From Porcipelethomonas sp964621265 (lineage in GTDB: Bacteria; Bacillota; Clostridia; Oscillospirales; Ruminococcaceae), in NCBI GenBank assembly GCA_964621265.1, contig CAZULQ010000002.1:116591-180590 (forward strand): a DNA stretch of 64,000 nucleotides, given 5' to 3'. Positions within the stretch are counted from its first letter, which is position 1. The number at the start of each line of letters is the position of its first letter. This document shows, piece by piece, positions 25,951 through 34,570 of the stretch. Under the pieces are notes generated by a model. The model was not told where the DNA came from, searched no databases, and saw only the letters and a list, made by a program, of their open reading frames with translations. A program made the position numbers and the translations under genes.

Positions 25951-27330
25951 TCACGCTTTTTCCAGTCTTTTCTTAAGTTTTCTGAGGCTGTAGCCTTCCT
26001 TTATCTGAACTGTTCCTCTGTCAATTGCAAGCGCATAATCAGGTACGTCCTTTGTAATTGTTGTACCTGCCGCTGTGTATACACCCTTACCGAGCTTGAC
26101 AGGAGCGATAAGGTTTGTGTTACAGCCGATAAAGCAGTTGTCGCCGATTTCACAGCGGCTCTTTACAATACCGTCGTAGTTTACTGTTACAGTACCGCAG
26201 CCGAAGTTGACCTTCTTGCCGACATCACTGTCGCCGACGTAAGTAAGATGTGCAACAGCTGTGCCCTCACCGATTGTAGAATTCTTGATTTCAACAAAGT
26301 CGCCGATTTTAACGCCACTCTTGATATGGCTGCCAGGTCTGATGTGTACCCAGGGGCCAATCTTAACGCCTGCGTCAATCTTTGACTTGAACGCCTGAAC
26401 GTAGTTGAGGCTTACTCCGTCCTCAATTTCACATGCATCAACAATGCAGTTAGGACCGATAAGGCAGTTTTTGCCAATGACTGTGTTTCCTCTGAGGTGA
26501 GTGCCTGCCATGATTTCAGTGCCCTCGCCAATTACAACGTCTCTGCCGATTACAACGCCGTCAATGCAGTTGAATTCAACACCGTTTTCAAGGTGCTTTT
26601 CAATAACCGCCATTCTTGCGATTGTGTTAAGCTCTAAAAGTCCCTTTCTGTCGTTTGCACCGAGCACAACGTCAGAATTTTCTGAGATGTATGCGTCAAC
26701 TCTTCTGCCCTTGTTAAGCGCAATGAAAACGCTGTCTGTAAGGTAATATTCACCCTGTGAGTTGTTTGTTGTAAGCTCGCCTAAATATTCCATAAGGTCG
26801 GCTGTATTGAACCAGTAGGCACCCGAATTGATTTCCTTGATTTCCTTCTGTGCCATCGTTGCGTCCTTTTCCTCAACGATTGATGTGATGCCGTTGTCGC
26901 CTCTTACAATTCTGCCGTAGCCCTTAGGATTTTCCGAAACAGCTGTGATAACTGTGATTGAATTGTTTTCAGCCATGTGCATTTCAAGTGATTTTTTAAT
27001 TGTCTCGCTGTCGATAAACGGTGCGTCACCGCAGAGTACGAGTGTATTTCCGCCTGAATTTTCAGTCATGAAGTCCTTTGCCTGCATAACGGCATGGCCT
27101 GTTCCGAGTCTCTCACTCTGGAGGACTGTCTCATAGCGGTCGCCGAGGTATTCGTCGATAATCTCCGACATAAAGCCCTTTACGATGCAAAGCTTTTCAA
27201 GCCCCGCACCCTCACACGCCTTTATTACCCATTCGAGCATAGGCTCGCCGAGCACCTTGAACATAGGCTTTGGAATATCGGCCTTCATTCTTTTTCCCTG
27301 ACCGCCTGCAAGTATTATAGCATTATTCAT
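25951..27330 (-). CDS. glmU: Bifunctional GlcN-1-P acetyltransferase / GlcNAc-1-P uridylyltransferase
   Basis: 459 residues, full length. N-terminal pyrophosphorylase with AGGQGKRMKADIPKPM; C-terminal left-handed beta-helix of hexapeptide repeats (VVIGRDVVIGEGTEI, GEGTAVAHLTYVGD). It makes UDP-GlcNAc for peptidoglycan, completing the path started by GlmS. First gene of the glmU-pth-mfd operon, an order common in Firmicutes. Confidence 0.97.
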   Translation of the reverse strand: MNNAIILAGGQGKRMKADIPKPMFKVLGEPMLEWVIKACEGAGLEKLCIVKGFMSEIIDEYLGDRYETVLQSERLGTGHAVMQAKDFMTENSGGNTLVLCGDAPFIDSETIKKSLEMHMAENNSITVITAVSENPKGYGRIVRGDNGITSIVEEKDATMAQKEIKEINSGAYWFNTADLMEYLGELTTNNSQGEYYLTDSVFIALNKGRRVDAYISENSDVVLGANDRKGLLELNTIARMAVIEKHLENGVEFNCIDGVVIGRDVVIGEGTEIMAGTHLRGNTVIGKNCLIGPNCIVDACEIEDGVSLNYVQAFKSKIDAGVKIGPWVHIRPGSHIKSGVKIGDFVEIKNSTIGEGTAVAHLTYVGDSDVGKKVNFGCGTVTVNYDGIVKSRCEIGDNCFIGCNTNLIAPVKLGKGVYTAAGTTITKDVPDYALAIDRGTVQIKEGYSLRKLKKRLEKA

Positions 27331-27440
27331 TTTGTTTCTCCTTGTATTTCCTGTATGTATATAAACAAAGTTTTAATACATTTTGTAATAAACGTGAAGC
27401 TGTCTGATCGGCACAAGCCGCTAACCCTCCACATTAATAT

Positions 27441-27469
27441 ATTATGACAACAAAACGCAACTTTTTCAA
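27441..27469 (-). promoter_or_regulatory. Promoter of the glmU operon
   Basis: On the minus strand TTGAAA (27464-27469), 17-base spacer, CATAAT (27441-27446). Confidence 0.65.
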
Positions 27470-27576
27470 GCCTTTTTTGAAATTTTTTCTAAATTTAATA
27501 ATTTTTGTGAATATTGCTACAAAAATAACATAAAGATTTTTTTCAAAAAGATATAGCAATTTTTTTATTTATATGG

Positions 27577-27582
27577 TATAAT
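27577..27582 (+). promoter_or_regulatory. -10 element of the ppdK promoter
   Basis: Perfect TATAAT; the -35 17 bases upstream is weak (TAGCAA) but sits in a long A/T-rich tract that could act as an UP element. The remaining gap to glmU (27331-27576) holds only AT-rich sequence and the glmU promoter. Confidence 0.6.
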
Positions 27583-27661
27583 AGTAATCAGGCAGACTGA
27601 GGAGGGTGTTTTTCTGCCCTTTTGACGGTCTGAAGTAAAAAATATCTGGAGGTATAAACCA

Positions 27662-30283
27662 ATGAGCAAAAAATTTGTTTATCAGTTCTCTGAAGGCGAC
27701 GCTGATATGAGAGAACTCCTCGGTGGTAAGGGTGCAAACCTTGCTGAAATGACTAAGATGGGACTTCCTGTTCCACAGGGTTTCACAATCTCTACTGAAG
27801 CTTGTACACAGTACTATGAAGACGGCAGAAAGATCAATGATGATATTCACGCTGAAATCATGGAAAATATTAAGAAGATGGAAGCAACAGTTGGCAAGAA
27901 GTTCGGCGACAAGGAAAATCCACTCCTCGTTTCTGTTCGTTCAGGTGCTCGTGCTTCAATGCCTGGTATGATGGATACAATCCTCAACCTCGGTCTTAAC
28001 GAAGACGTTGTTAACTACATGGCTGAAGCTTCAAATAACCCAAGATGGGCTTGGGACTGCTACAGAAGATTCATTCAGATGTATTCTGACGTAGTTATGG
28101 AAGTTGGTAAGAAGTACTTCGAAGAACTTATCGACGAAATGAAGGAAAAGAAGGGCGTTACTCAGGACGTTGACCTCACAGCTGACGACCTTAAGGAACT
28201 CGCTTCACAGTTCAAGGCTGAATACAAGTCAAAGATCGGCCAGGACTTCCCAACAGATCCAGTAGAACAGCTCATGGGCGCTGTAAAGGCTGTATTCCGT
28301 TCATGGGATAACCCAAGAGCTAACGTTTACAGAAGAGATAACGATATTCCATATTCATGGGGTACTGCTGTTAACGTTCAGATGATGGCATTCGGTAACA
28401 TGGGTGATGACTGTGGTACAGGTGTTGCATTTACTCGTGACCCTGCTACAGGTGAAAAGAAGCTCATGGGCGAATTCTTAACAAACGCACAGGGTGAAGA
28501 CGTTGTTGCCGGCGTTAGAACTCCAATGCCAATCGCTCAGATGGAAGAAAAGTTCCCAGAGGCTTTCAAGCAGTTCACAGAAGTTTGCCAGACTCTTGAA
28601 AACCACTACAGAGATATGCAGGACATGGAATTTACTGTTGAACACGGTAAGCTCTACATGCTCCAGACAAGAAACGGTAAGAGAACAGCTCAGGCTGCTC
28701 TTAAGATCGCTTGTGACCTCGTTGACGAAGGCATGAGAACTGAACAGGAAGCTGTTCTTATGATCGACCCAAGAAACCTCGATACACTTCTCCACCCACA
28801 GTTCGACGCTGCTGCTCTTAAGGCTGCTACACCTGCCGGCCGTGGTCTCGGCGCTTCACCAGGTGCTGCTTGCGGTAAGGTTGTATTCACAGCTGATGAC
28901 GCTGTTGCTTGGAACGAAAGAGGAGAAAAGGTTGTTCTCGTTCGTCTCGAAACTTCACCTGAAGATATCACAGGTATGAAGGCTGCTCAGGGTATCCTCA
29001 CAGTTCGTGGCGGTATGACATCACACGCTGCCGTTGTTGCTCGTGGTATGGGTACATGCTGCGTATCAGGCTGTGGCGAAATCAAGATGGATGAAGAAAA
29101 CAAGAAGTTTGAACTCGCTGGCAAGACATACAACGAAGGCGACTGCATCTCAATCGATGGTTCAACAGGTAACATCTACGACGGCATCATCCCAACAGTT
29201 GACGCTTCAATCGCAGGTGAATTCGGCAGAATCATGAGCTGGGCTGACAAGTACAGAGTTCTTAAGGTTAGAACAAATGCTGATAACCCAACAGATGCTA
29301 AGAAGGCTAGAGAACTCGGCGCTGAAGGTATCGGTCTTTGCCGTACAGAGCACATGTTCTTCGAACCAGACAGAATCGGTGCATTCCGTGAAATGATCTG
29401 TGCTGACACAGTTGAAGAAAGAGAAGCTGCTCTCGCTAAGATTGAACCAATGCAGCAGGCTGACTTTGAAGCTCTCTACGAAGCTCTCGAAGGCTGCCCA
29501 GTTACAATCAGATTCCTCGACCCACCACTCCACGAATTCGTTCCAACAGAAGAAGCTGACATCAAGGCTCTTGCTGATGCTCAGGGCAAGTCAGTTGCTG
29601 ACATCAAGGCTCTTATCGCTTCACTCCACGAATTCAACCCAATGATGGGCCACAGAGGCTGCCGTCTTGCTGTAACATATCCTGAAATTGCTGCTATGCA
29701 GACAAAGGCTGTTATCAAGGCTGCTATCAACGTTAAGAAGAACCACCCAGACTGGACAATCGTTCCTGAAATCATGATCCCACTCGTTGGCGAAATCAAG
29801 GAACTTAAGTATGTTAAGGACGTTGTTGTTAAGACTGCTGACGCTGTTATCGCTGAGCTCGGTTCTGACCTCAAGTATGAAGTTGGTACAATGATCGAAA
29901 TCCCAAGAGCTGCTCTTACAGCTGATGACATCGCTAAGGAAGCTGAATTCTTCTGCTTCGGTACTAACGACCTCACACAGATGACATACGGCTTCTCAAG
30001 AGACGACGCTGGTAAGTTCCTCGATGCTTACTATGACGCTAAGATCTTCGAAAACGATCCATTTGCTAAGCTCGACCAGACAGGTGTTGGTAAGCTTATG
30101 GAAATGGCTGTTAAGATGGGTAAGGAAGTTCGTCCTGACATGCACCTCGGTATCTGTGGTGAACACGGCGGCGACCCTTCATCTGTTGAATTCTGCCACA
30201 AGATCGGTCTGTCTTACGTTTCATGCTCACCATTCCGTGTGCCAATCGCAAGACTCGCTGCTGCTCAGGCTGCATTACGCTAA
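27662..30283 (+). CDS. ppdK: Pyruvate, phosphate dikinase
   Basis: 873 residues, full length. Interconverts PEP + AMP + PPi and pyruvate + ATP + Pi, a central glycolytic enzyme in clostridial anaerobes. N-terminal ATP-grasp domain (GGKGANLAEMTKMGLPVP), the swivelling phosphohistidine domain (RGGMTSHAAVVARGMGTCCV, catalytic His) and the C-terminal PEP-binding TIM barrel (GLCRTEHMFF, CGEHGGDP). Codon use is much more biased than in neighbours (GCT, AAG, CTC, GTT), a sign of very high expression. RBS TGGAGG. Confidence 0.98.
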   Translation: MSKKFVYQFSEGDADMRELLGGKGANLAEMTKMGLPVPQGFTISTEACTQYYEDGRKINDDIHAEIMENIKKMEATVGKKFGDKENPLLVSVRSGARASMPGMMDTILNLGLNEDVVNYMAEASNNPRWAWDCYRRFIQMYSDVVMEVGKKYFEELIDEMKEKKGVTQDVDLTADDLKELASQFKAEYKSKIGQDFPTDPVEQLMGAVKAVFRSWDNPRANVYRRDNDIPYSWGTAVNVQMMAFGNMGDDCGTGVAFTRDPATGEKKLMGEFLTNAQGEDVVAGVRTPMPIAQMEEKFPEAFKQFTEVCQTLENHYRDMQDMEFTVEHGKLYMLQTRNGKRTAQAALKIACDLVDEGMRTEQEAVLMIDPRNLDTLLHPQFDAAALKAATPAGRGLGASPGAACGKVVFTADDAVAWNERGEKVVLVRLETSPEDITGMKAAQGILTVRGGMTSHAAVVARGMGTCCVSGCGEIKMDEENKKFELAGKTYNEGDCISIDGSTGNIYDGIIPTVDASIAGEFGRIMSWADKYRVLKVRTNADNPTDAKKARELGAEGIGLCRTEHMFFEPDRIGAFREMICADTVEEREAALAKIEPMQQADFEALYEALEGCPVTIRFLDPPLHEFVPTEEADIKALADAQGKSVADIKALIASLHEFNPMMGHRGCRLAVTYPEIAAMQTKAVIKAAINVKKNHPDWTIVPEIMIPLVGEIKELKYVKDVVVKTADAVIAELGSDLKYEVGTMIEIPRAALTADDIAKEAEFFCFGTNDLTQMTYGFSRDDAGKFLDAYYDAKIFENDPFAKLDQTGVGKLMEMAVKMGKEVRPDMHLGICGEHGGDPSSVEFCHKIGLSYVSCSPFRVPIARLAAAQAALR

Positions 30284-30435
30284 GGTAGTCAAACCTGAAT
30301 TCGCACTCGTATGGGACTTCAAAATCACATACGAAATGGCGAAAAACTGGAGAAAAGCACATAATGCCTATCTCCGACAAAACCAATGGAAAGACTTGAC
30401 TGTAAGGGTTTGTCTTGATGTTGGGTAATAAAGTA

Positions 30436-30473
30436 AACGACGCCCCTGTTCGATTATGAACAGGGGCGTTTTG
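30436..30473 (+). terminator. Strong terminator downstream of ppdK
   Basis: CGCCCCTGTTC/GAACAGGGGCG stem followed by TTTTGTTG, about 150 bases after the ppdK stop codon. It isolates the island from ppdK transcription. Confidence 0.85.
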
Positions 30474-30490
30474 TTGTATCCATAAAAATA

Positions 30491-30519
30491 TTGAAAATTC
30501 CTACCAAGTGTGCTATAAT
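30491..30519 (+). promoter_or_regulatory. Promoter of the restriction-modification cluster
   Basis: TTGAAA, 17-base spacer, TATAAT (30514-30519), 42 bases before the methylase start codon. Confidence 0.75.
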
Positions 30520-30560
30520 TATAATGTATAGGTATAACCACAGCTCTGAAAGGAGTTTTT

Positions 30561-31448
30561 ATGAAATATAAAACTGTAAAACCATTTGTAAAGTGGGCAG
30601 GCGGAAAAAGCCAGCTCCTCAATGACATTCGGGCAAAGTATCCCGAAAAGATAGATAAATACTGTGAGCCGTTCGTTGGCGGCGGTGCAGTTCTTCTTGA
30701 TGTGCTTGCAAATTGTAAGCCAAAAGAAGTATTGATTAACGATATAAACGCCGAACTTGCCAACACATATGCCCAGATTAAGAATAGCGTTGATGAGCTT
30801 ATTGAAATGCTTTCTGAAATGCAGAAAACTTTTTGGGAGAAAAATGATACAGACCGTAAGATTATGTATCTTGCAAAGCGTGAGCGTTTTAATGACCTGA
30901 AAGTTAACGGCGACGAGCAGATTAATCTTGAAAAAGCGGCATTGTTCATTTTCCTTAACAAGACTTGTTTCAACGGATTATATCGTGTAAATCGCAAAGG
31001 GCTTTTCAATGTCCCCATAGGTTCATATAAAAAACCGCCTATCTGTGATGCTGAAAACCTCAGACTTATAAGCGGACTTCTTAAGAATGTTCAGATAAGA
31101 TGCGGAGATTATAGCGAATGTGCTGATTTTATCGATGAGAACACCTTTGTCTACATCGACCCTCCCTATCGCCCGCTTACTGCAACAGCCTCATTCACTT
31201 CCTATTCAGAGAACGAATTCGGCGATAAACAGCAGATTGAACTTGGTAAGTTTGTTGATGAAATCTCTGCAAAAGGTGCAAAGGTTGTTGTCAGCAACTC
31301 CGACCCAAAGAATAGCGATGAAAGCGACAGCTTCTTCGATGACTTGTATTCAAGCTATACGATTATGCGTGTTTCTGCCAAACGTATGATTAACAGCAAG
31401 GCTACTGGCAGAGGTAGTGTAAATGAACTTTTGATTTGTAATTGTTAA
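30561..31448 (+). CDS. dpnM: Dam-like DNA adenine methyltransferase (DpnM type)
   Basis: 295 residues. Alpha-class N6-adenine methylase: the SAM-binding motif FVKWAGGKSQLL is at residues 9-20 and the catalytic DPPY at 200-203, with the recognition domain between. It is expected to methylate GATC, because a DpnII-type endonuclease lies two genes downstream. RBS GAAAGGAG. It would protect host DNA from that enzyme. Confidence 0.92.
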   Translation: MKYKTVKPFVKWAGGKSQLLNDIRAKYPEKIDKYCEPFVGGGAVLLDVLANCKPKEVLINDINAELANTYAQIKNSVDELIEMLSEMQKTFWEKNDTDRKIMYLAKRERFNDLKVNGDEQINLEKAALFIFLNKTCFNGLYRVNRKGLFNVPIGSYKKPPICDAENLRLISGLLKNVQIRCGDYSECADFIDENTFVYIDPPYRPLTATASFTSYSENEFGDKQQIELGKFVDEISAKGAKVVVSNSDPKNSDESDSFFDDLYSSYTIMRVSAKRMINSKATGRGSVNELLICNC

Positions 31449-31460
31449 AGGAGAATTGTT

Positions 31461-32336
31461 ATGGCTAAAAGAAAAAATATTCCACAGGGTATGCCTGCAT
31501 ATAGTGACTTGATTAACCCTACCATAACAGCCCTTCAAAATCTCGGCGGTTCTGGAAAGGTTGATGAAATCTATAATGAAGTACTTAAAATAGTATCTTT
31601 GCCTGATGAAATCATTGATTTTCAGCACTCTGAAAAGTCCAGTCAAAGTGAACTTCAATACAGATTAGCGTGGGCACGCACTTATTTAAAGAACTACGGG
31701 ATTATTGACAACTCTTCACGAAGCGTATGGGTTGTTCTTCCTCAGCATAAGGATATTAAGTCTGTAGATGTTGATGATTGTGTTACAAAAGTAAGAAGTA
31801 TGTTCGGAAAGAAACCTGATACTATCACGCAGAACGATGACAATTTAGAAGATGAAGGCATAGATTTACCTGAAGAAATAAAGCCTTGGCGTACTAAACT
31901 ACACGATATTCTGTTGAATATGAACCCGTTTGCATTTGAACGTCTTACCCAAAGACTTCTCAGAGAATGTGGGTTTTCACAAGTAGAGGTAACTAAAAAA
32001 TCTGGTGATGGCGGCATAGACGGATTCGGTAAGCTCATGATAAATGGTTTATTCAGTTTCAAGGTTGCTTTCCAATGCAAGCGTTATAACGGTACTGTTC
32101 CTGCGAGTGATATTCGAGATTTTAGAGGCTCGCTTACAACAGATGTTGAAAAAGCTTTATTTATAACTACTGGCTCATTTTCAAAACCAGCAAAGGAAGA
32201 AGCTATGACGCAAGGCAAAATTCAAATCGACTTGATTGATGGTGAAGAATTTATGAACCGTCTTGCAGAATTCCAGATAGGTGTAAAACCAATAACTGAT
32301 TATGATATTGATGAAGTATATTTTTCGCAGATATAA
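31461..32336 (+). CDS. mrr: Mrr-type restriction endonuclease
   Basis: 291 residues. An N-terminal winged-helix domain (about 12-95) typical of Mrr, a linker, then the Mrr catalytic domain (about 145-275). The PD-(D/E)xK-like active site is D187 in SGDGGIDGFG with Q205 and K207 in FQCKRYN; TTGSFSKPAKEEA is the conserved C-terminal block. Mrr enzymes cut DNA methylated in a foreign pattern, so it must tolerate the GATC methylation made next door. Lies 12 bases after the methylase. Confidence 0.9.
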   Translation: MAKRKNIPQGMPAYSDLINPTITALQNLGGSGKVDEIYNEVLKIVSLPDEIIDFQHSEKSSQSELQYRLAWARTYLKNYGIIDNSSRSVWVVLPQHKDIKSVDVDDCVTKVRSMFGKKPDTITQNDDNLEDEGIDLPEEIKPWRTKLHDILLNMNPFAFERLTQRLLRECGFSQVEVTKKSGDGGIDGFGKLMINGLFSFKVAFQCKRYNGTVPASDIRDFRGSLTTDVEKALFITTGSFSKPAKEEAMTQGKIQIDLIDGEEFMNRLAEFQIGVKPITDYDIDEVYFSQI

Positions 32337-32348
32337 GGTGGATTAACT

Positions 32349-33203
32349 ATGAAACGCAACTTTAAAGACTGGCTCTCAAAATTCCGTGGCAGTATCGCCA
32401 ATTACGGATATTACATAGATTTCGACAAGGTATACCGTAATGTCAATGAAATCAAGGTTGAGCTTAATATCCTCAACTCCCTCATCGGCTCAAAGAATAT
32501 CGAGGGCGATTTCAAGAATATCATTGCAAAATATCCCGAAACGCTGAAATGTATTCCTATTTTGCTTGCCGTCAGAGCAAACGAGATTTACGCCATTGAT
32601 GGCGACGGAGATTTTACATACAACTTCAAAAATTCAAACTGTACCCCTGAACAATATGTGGTGTTTATGCGTAAAACAGGGCTGTTTGACCTACTTGAAA
32701 ATCATATAATCAATAATCTCGTCGACTATGTAACGGGTGTTGAAACAGGACTTGATTCCAATGGTCGCAAGAATCGTGGTGGACATCTTATGGAAGATTT
32801 GGTTGAAAGTTTCATTGTTAAGGCAGGTTTTGAAAAGGACAAGACCTATTTCAAGGAGATGTATATTCACGAAATCACAGAGAAATGGAGTATTGACCTT
32901 TCTGCGATTTCAAATCAGGGCAAGGCTGAAAAGCGTTTTGACTTTGTAATAAAGACCGACAAGGTTATCTACGGCATTGAAACGAATTTCTACGCAAGTG
33001 GCGGCTCAAAGCTCAACGAAACCGCACGAAGCTATAAGCAGATTGCTCAGGAAGCGGCAACTATTGACGGCTTTGAGTTTGTGTGGTTTACAGACGGCTC
33101 TGGTTGGACAAGCGCAAGGCACAACCTTGAAGAAACATTTGACGCTATGGAACATATTTACTCCATTGATGATTTGGAGAATGGGGTTATTTCGACACTT
33201 TAA
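32349..33203 (+). CDS. dpnB: DpnII/MboI-family type II restriction endonuclease (GATC)
   Basis: 284 residues, near the size of DpnII. Recognised by FKDWLSKFRGSIANYGYYID, NRGGHLMEDLVE, the strand FDFVI and the IETNFYASGGSKL block that forms the active site region. Expected to cut unmethylated GATC; the Dam-like protein upstream is the cognate methylase. Specificity is inferred from family. RBS AAGGTGG, 12 bases after mrr. Confidence 0.9.
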   Translation: MKRNFKDWLSKFRGSIANYGYYIDFDKVYRNVNEIKVELNILNSLIGSKNIEGDFKNIIAKYPETLKCIPILLAVRANEIYAIDGDGDFTYNFKNSNCTPEQYVVFMRKTGLFDLLENHIINNLVDYVTGVETGLDSNGRKNRGGHLMEDLVESFIVKAGFEKDKTYFKEMYIHEITEKWSIDLSAISNQGKAEKRFDFVIKTDKVIYGIETNFYASGGSKLNETARSYKQIAQEAATIDGFEFVWFTDGSGWTSARHNLEETFDAMEHIYSIDDLENGVISTL

Positions 33204-33213
33204 GGAGTATTTT

Positions 33214-33750
33214 ATGGCTAACAAACCTTTTGAATATAAAGTAAACTTAGTTCCTTTGAACATTCCTAATGATAGACCCGACTTATTTCGTGAAGAATTA
33301 TATAATGTACCATATTTATTATACGAAGTAGAAACACTTGCAGACGGCAACAAGATAGTTATAAACAAACCAGGCGGAAAACGTAATTTTGGACGTTTAT
33401 CAAGAGATGATTTTATGGTGTTTATATATGATACTATAGAAGAAACTTTGTGGTTAATAAGTCATTCTGAATTATACGATGATCTTATGTACAAAAAGAA
33501 ATATGACTTTAATTCCGCTTTGAAAATTGTAAAGGGACTCTTCGCAGTTTGTTGCGGAGCAGAGCCTGATGATGTAATAAATGAACTTTCTCTCAAAAAC
33601 ACAGTAGGTTTACCAATCGATGTTATTTATAAGGTATACAAATGGATTTGGGGACAGGAGGATTGCAACTATCCTAATAAAAAAGGTAGATGGATGTCTA
33701 TGGAAGCTATATTAGTCGCATTTGATGTAACTCCTGAAGATTTGGAGTAA
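33214..33750 (+). CDS. Unknown protein inside the R-M cluster
   Basis: 178 residues from ATG 33214, preceded by AAGGAG and 10 bases after the endonuclease stop. I do not recognise it. It is acidic, soluble, with no signal or membrane segment; notable pieces are NKPGGKRNFGRLSRDDFMVF and VYKWIWGQEDCNYP near the C-terminus. Tight packing between endonuclease and second methylase suggests an accessory or control role, or an independent small defence gene. Confidence 0.7.
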   Translation: MANKPFEYKVNLVPLNIPNDRPDLFREELYNVPYLLYEVETLADGNKIVINKPGGKRNFGRLSRDDFMVFIYDTIEETLWLISHSELYDDLMYKKKYDFNSALKIVKGLFAVCCGAEPDDVINELSLKNTVGLPIDVIYKVYKWIWGQEDCNYPNKKGRWMSMEAILVAFDVTPEDLE

Positions 33751-33753
33751 GTA

Positions 33754-34500
33754 ATGAAAAAGAAAATAACCAAATGGCAACCCGATGACTTCGAGCTTGA
33801 AATGACTACACACTGGTCATTCCCAAAGCGTGGAGATTGGGCTACCCACGATGCAAAATGGCGAGGAAACTGGTCGCCATATATTCCAAGAAACATCATT
33901 CTCCGCTATTCTCAAGAGGGTGATTTGGTTCTCGACCAATTCGCAGGCGGCGGAACAACTCTTGTTGAAGCCAAACTGCTCAACCGAGATATAATCGGTA
34001 TTGATATAAACGATGTTGCTCTTGAACGCTGTCGGGAGAAAACCTCTTTCGACTATGAGCCTGCAAAGGGCAAGGTTTATATCAAGAAGGGCGATGCTCG
34101 TAATCTTGATGGTATTTCTGATGAGAGTATAGATTTAATCTGCACTCATCCTCCCTACGCTGATATTATTAAATACAGTGAGGGCATTGATGGCGATTTA
34201 TCTCAGCTTAAAGTCAAGGATTTTCTTGAGCAGATGAAGCCTGTCGCTGAGGAAAGCTATCGTGTTCTTAAGAAAGGTAAGTTCTGTGCAGTTCTTATGG
34301 GAGATACCCGTCAGAAAGGCTGTATGATCCCGATGAGTTTTGATGTTATGAAGATTTTTCAGGACGCAGGTTTTACGCTAAAAGAGCTTATCATCAAGGA
34401 ACAGCATAACTGTAAGGCAACGGGATACTGGAAAACTAACAGCGTGAAATATAATTTTCTACTGATTGCACACGAGTATTTGTTTGTGTTCAGGAAATAA
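33754..34500 (+). CDS. Second DNA methyltransferase of the R-M cluster
   Basis: 248 residues. SAM motif I is DQFAGGGTTLVEA (about 61-73) and the catalytic motif is THPPYADI (131-138), so the order is motif I then IV. HPPY instead of DPPY is typical of many N4-cytosine or N6-adenine methylases of this kind. DpnII systems often carry a second methylase (DpnA) that acts on single-stranded GATC, but DpnA has the opposite motif order, so this may be a separate specificity. Starts 3 bases after the unknown gene. Confidence 0.85.
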   Translation: MKKKITKWQPDDFELEMTTHWSFPKRGDWATHDAKWRGNWSPYIPRNIILRYSQEGDLVLDQFAGGGTTLVEAKLLNRDIIGIDINDVALERCREKTSFDYEPAKGKVYIKKGDARNLDGISDESIDLICTHPPYADIIKYSEGIDGDLSQLKVKDFLEQMKPVAEESYRVLKKGKFCAVLMGDTRQKGCMIPMSFDVMKIFQDAGFTLKELIIKEQHNCKATGYWKTNSVKYNFLLIAHEYLFVFRK

Positions 34501-34570
34501 ACACTATTATGTGGGATATAACATACATATTAAAAATTATAAATGATGATAAATTTGTGAGGTGTAAATA

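Noticed and set aside
28478..29976. Several open frames antisense to ppdK
   Set aside because: Arise from the strongly biased codons of ppdK; no independent signals.
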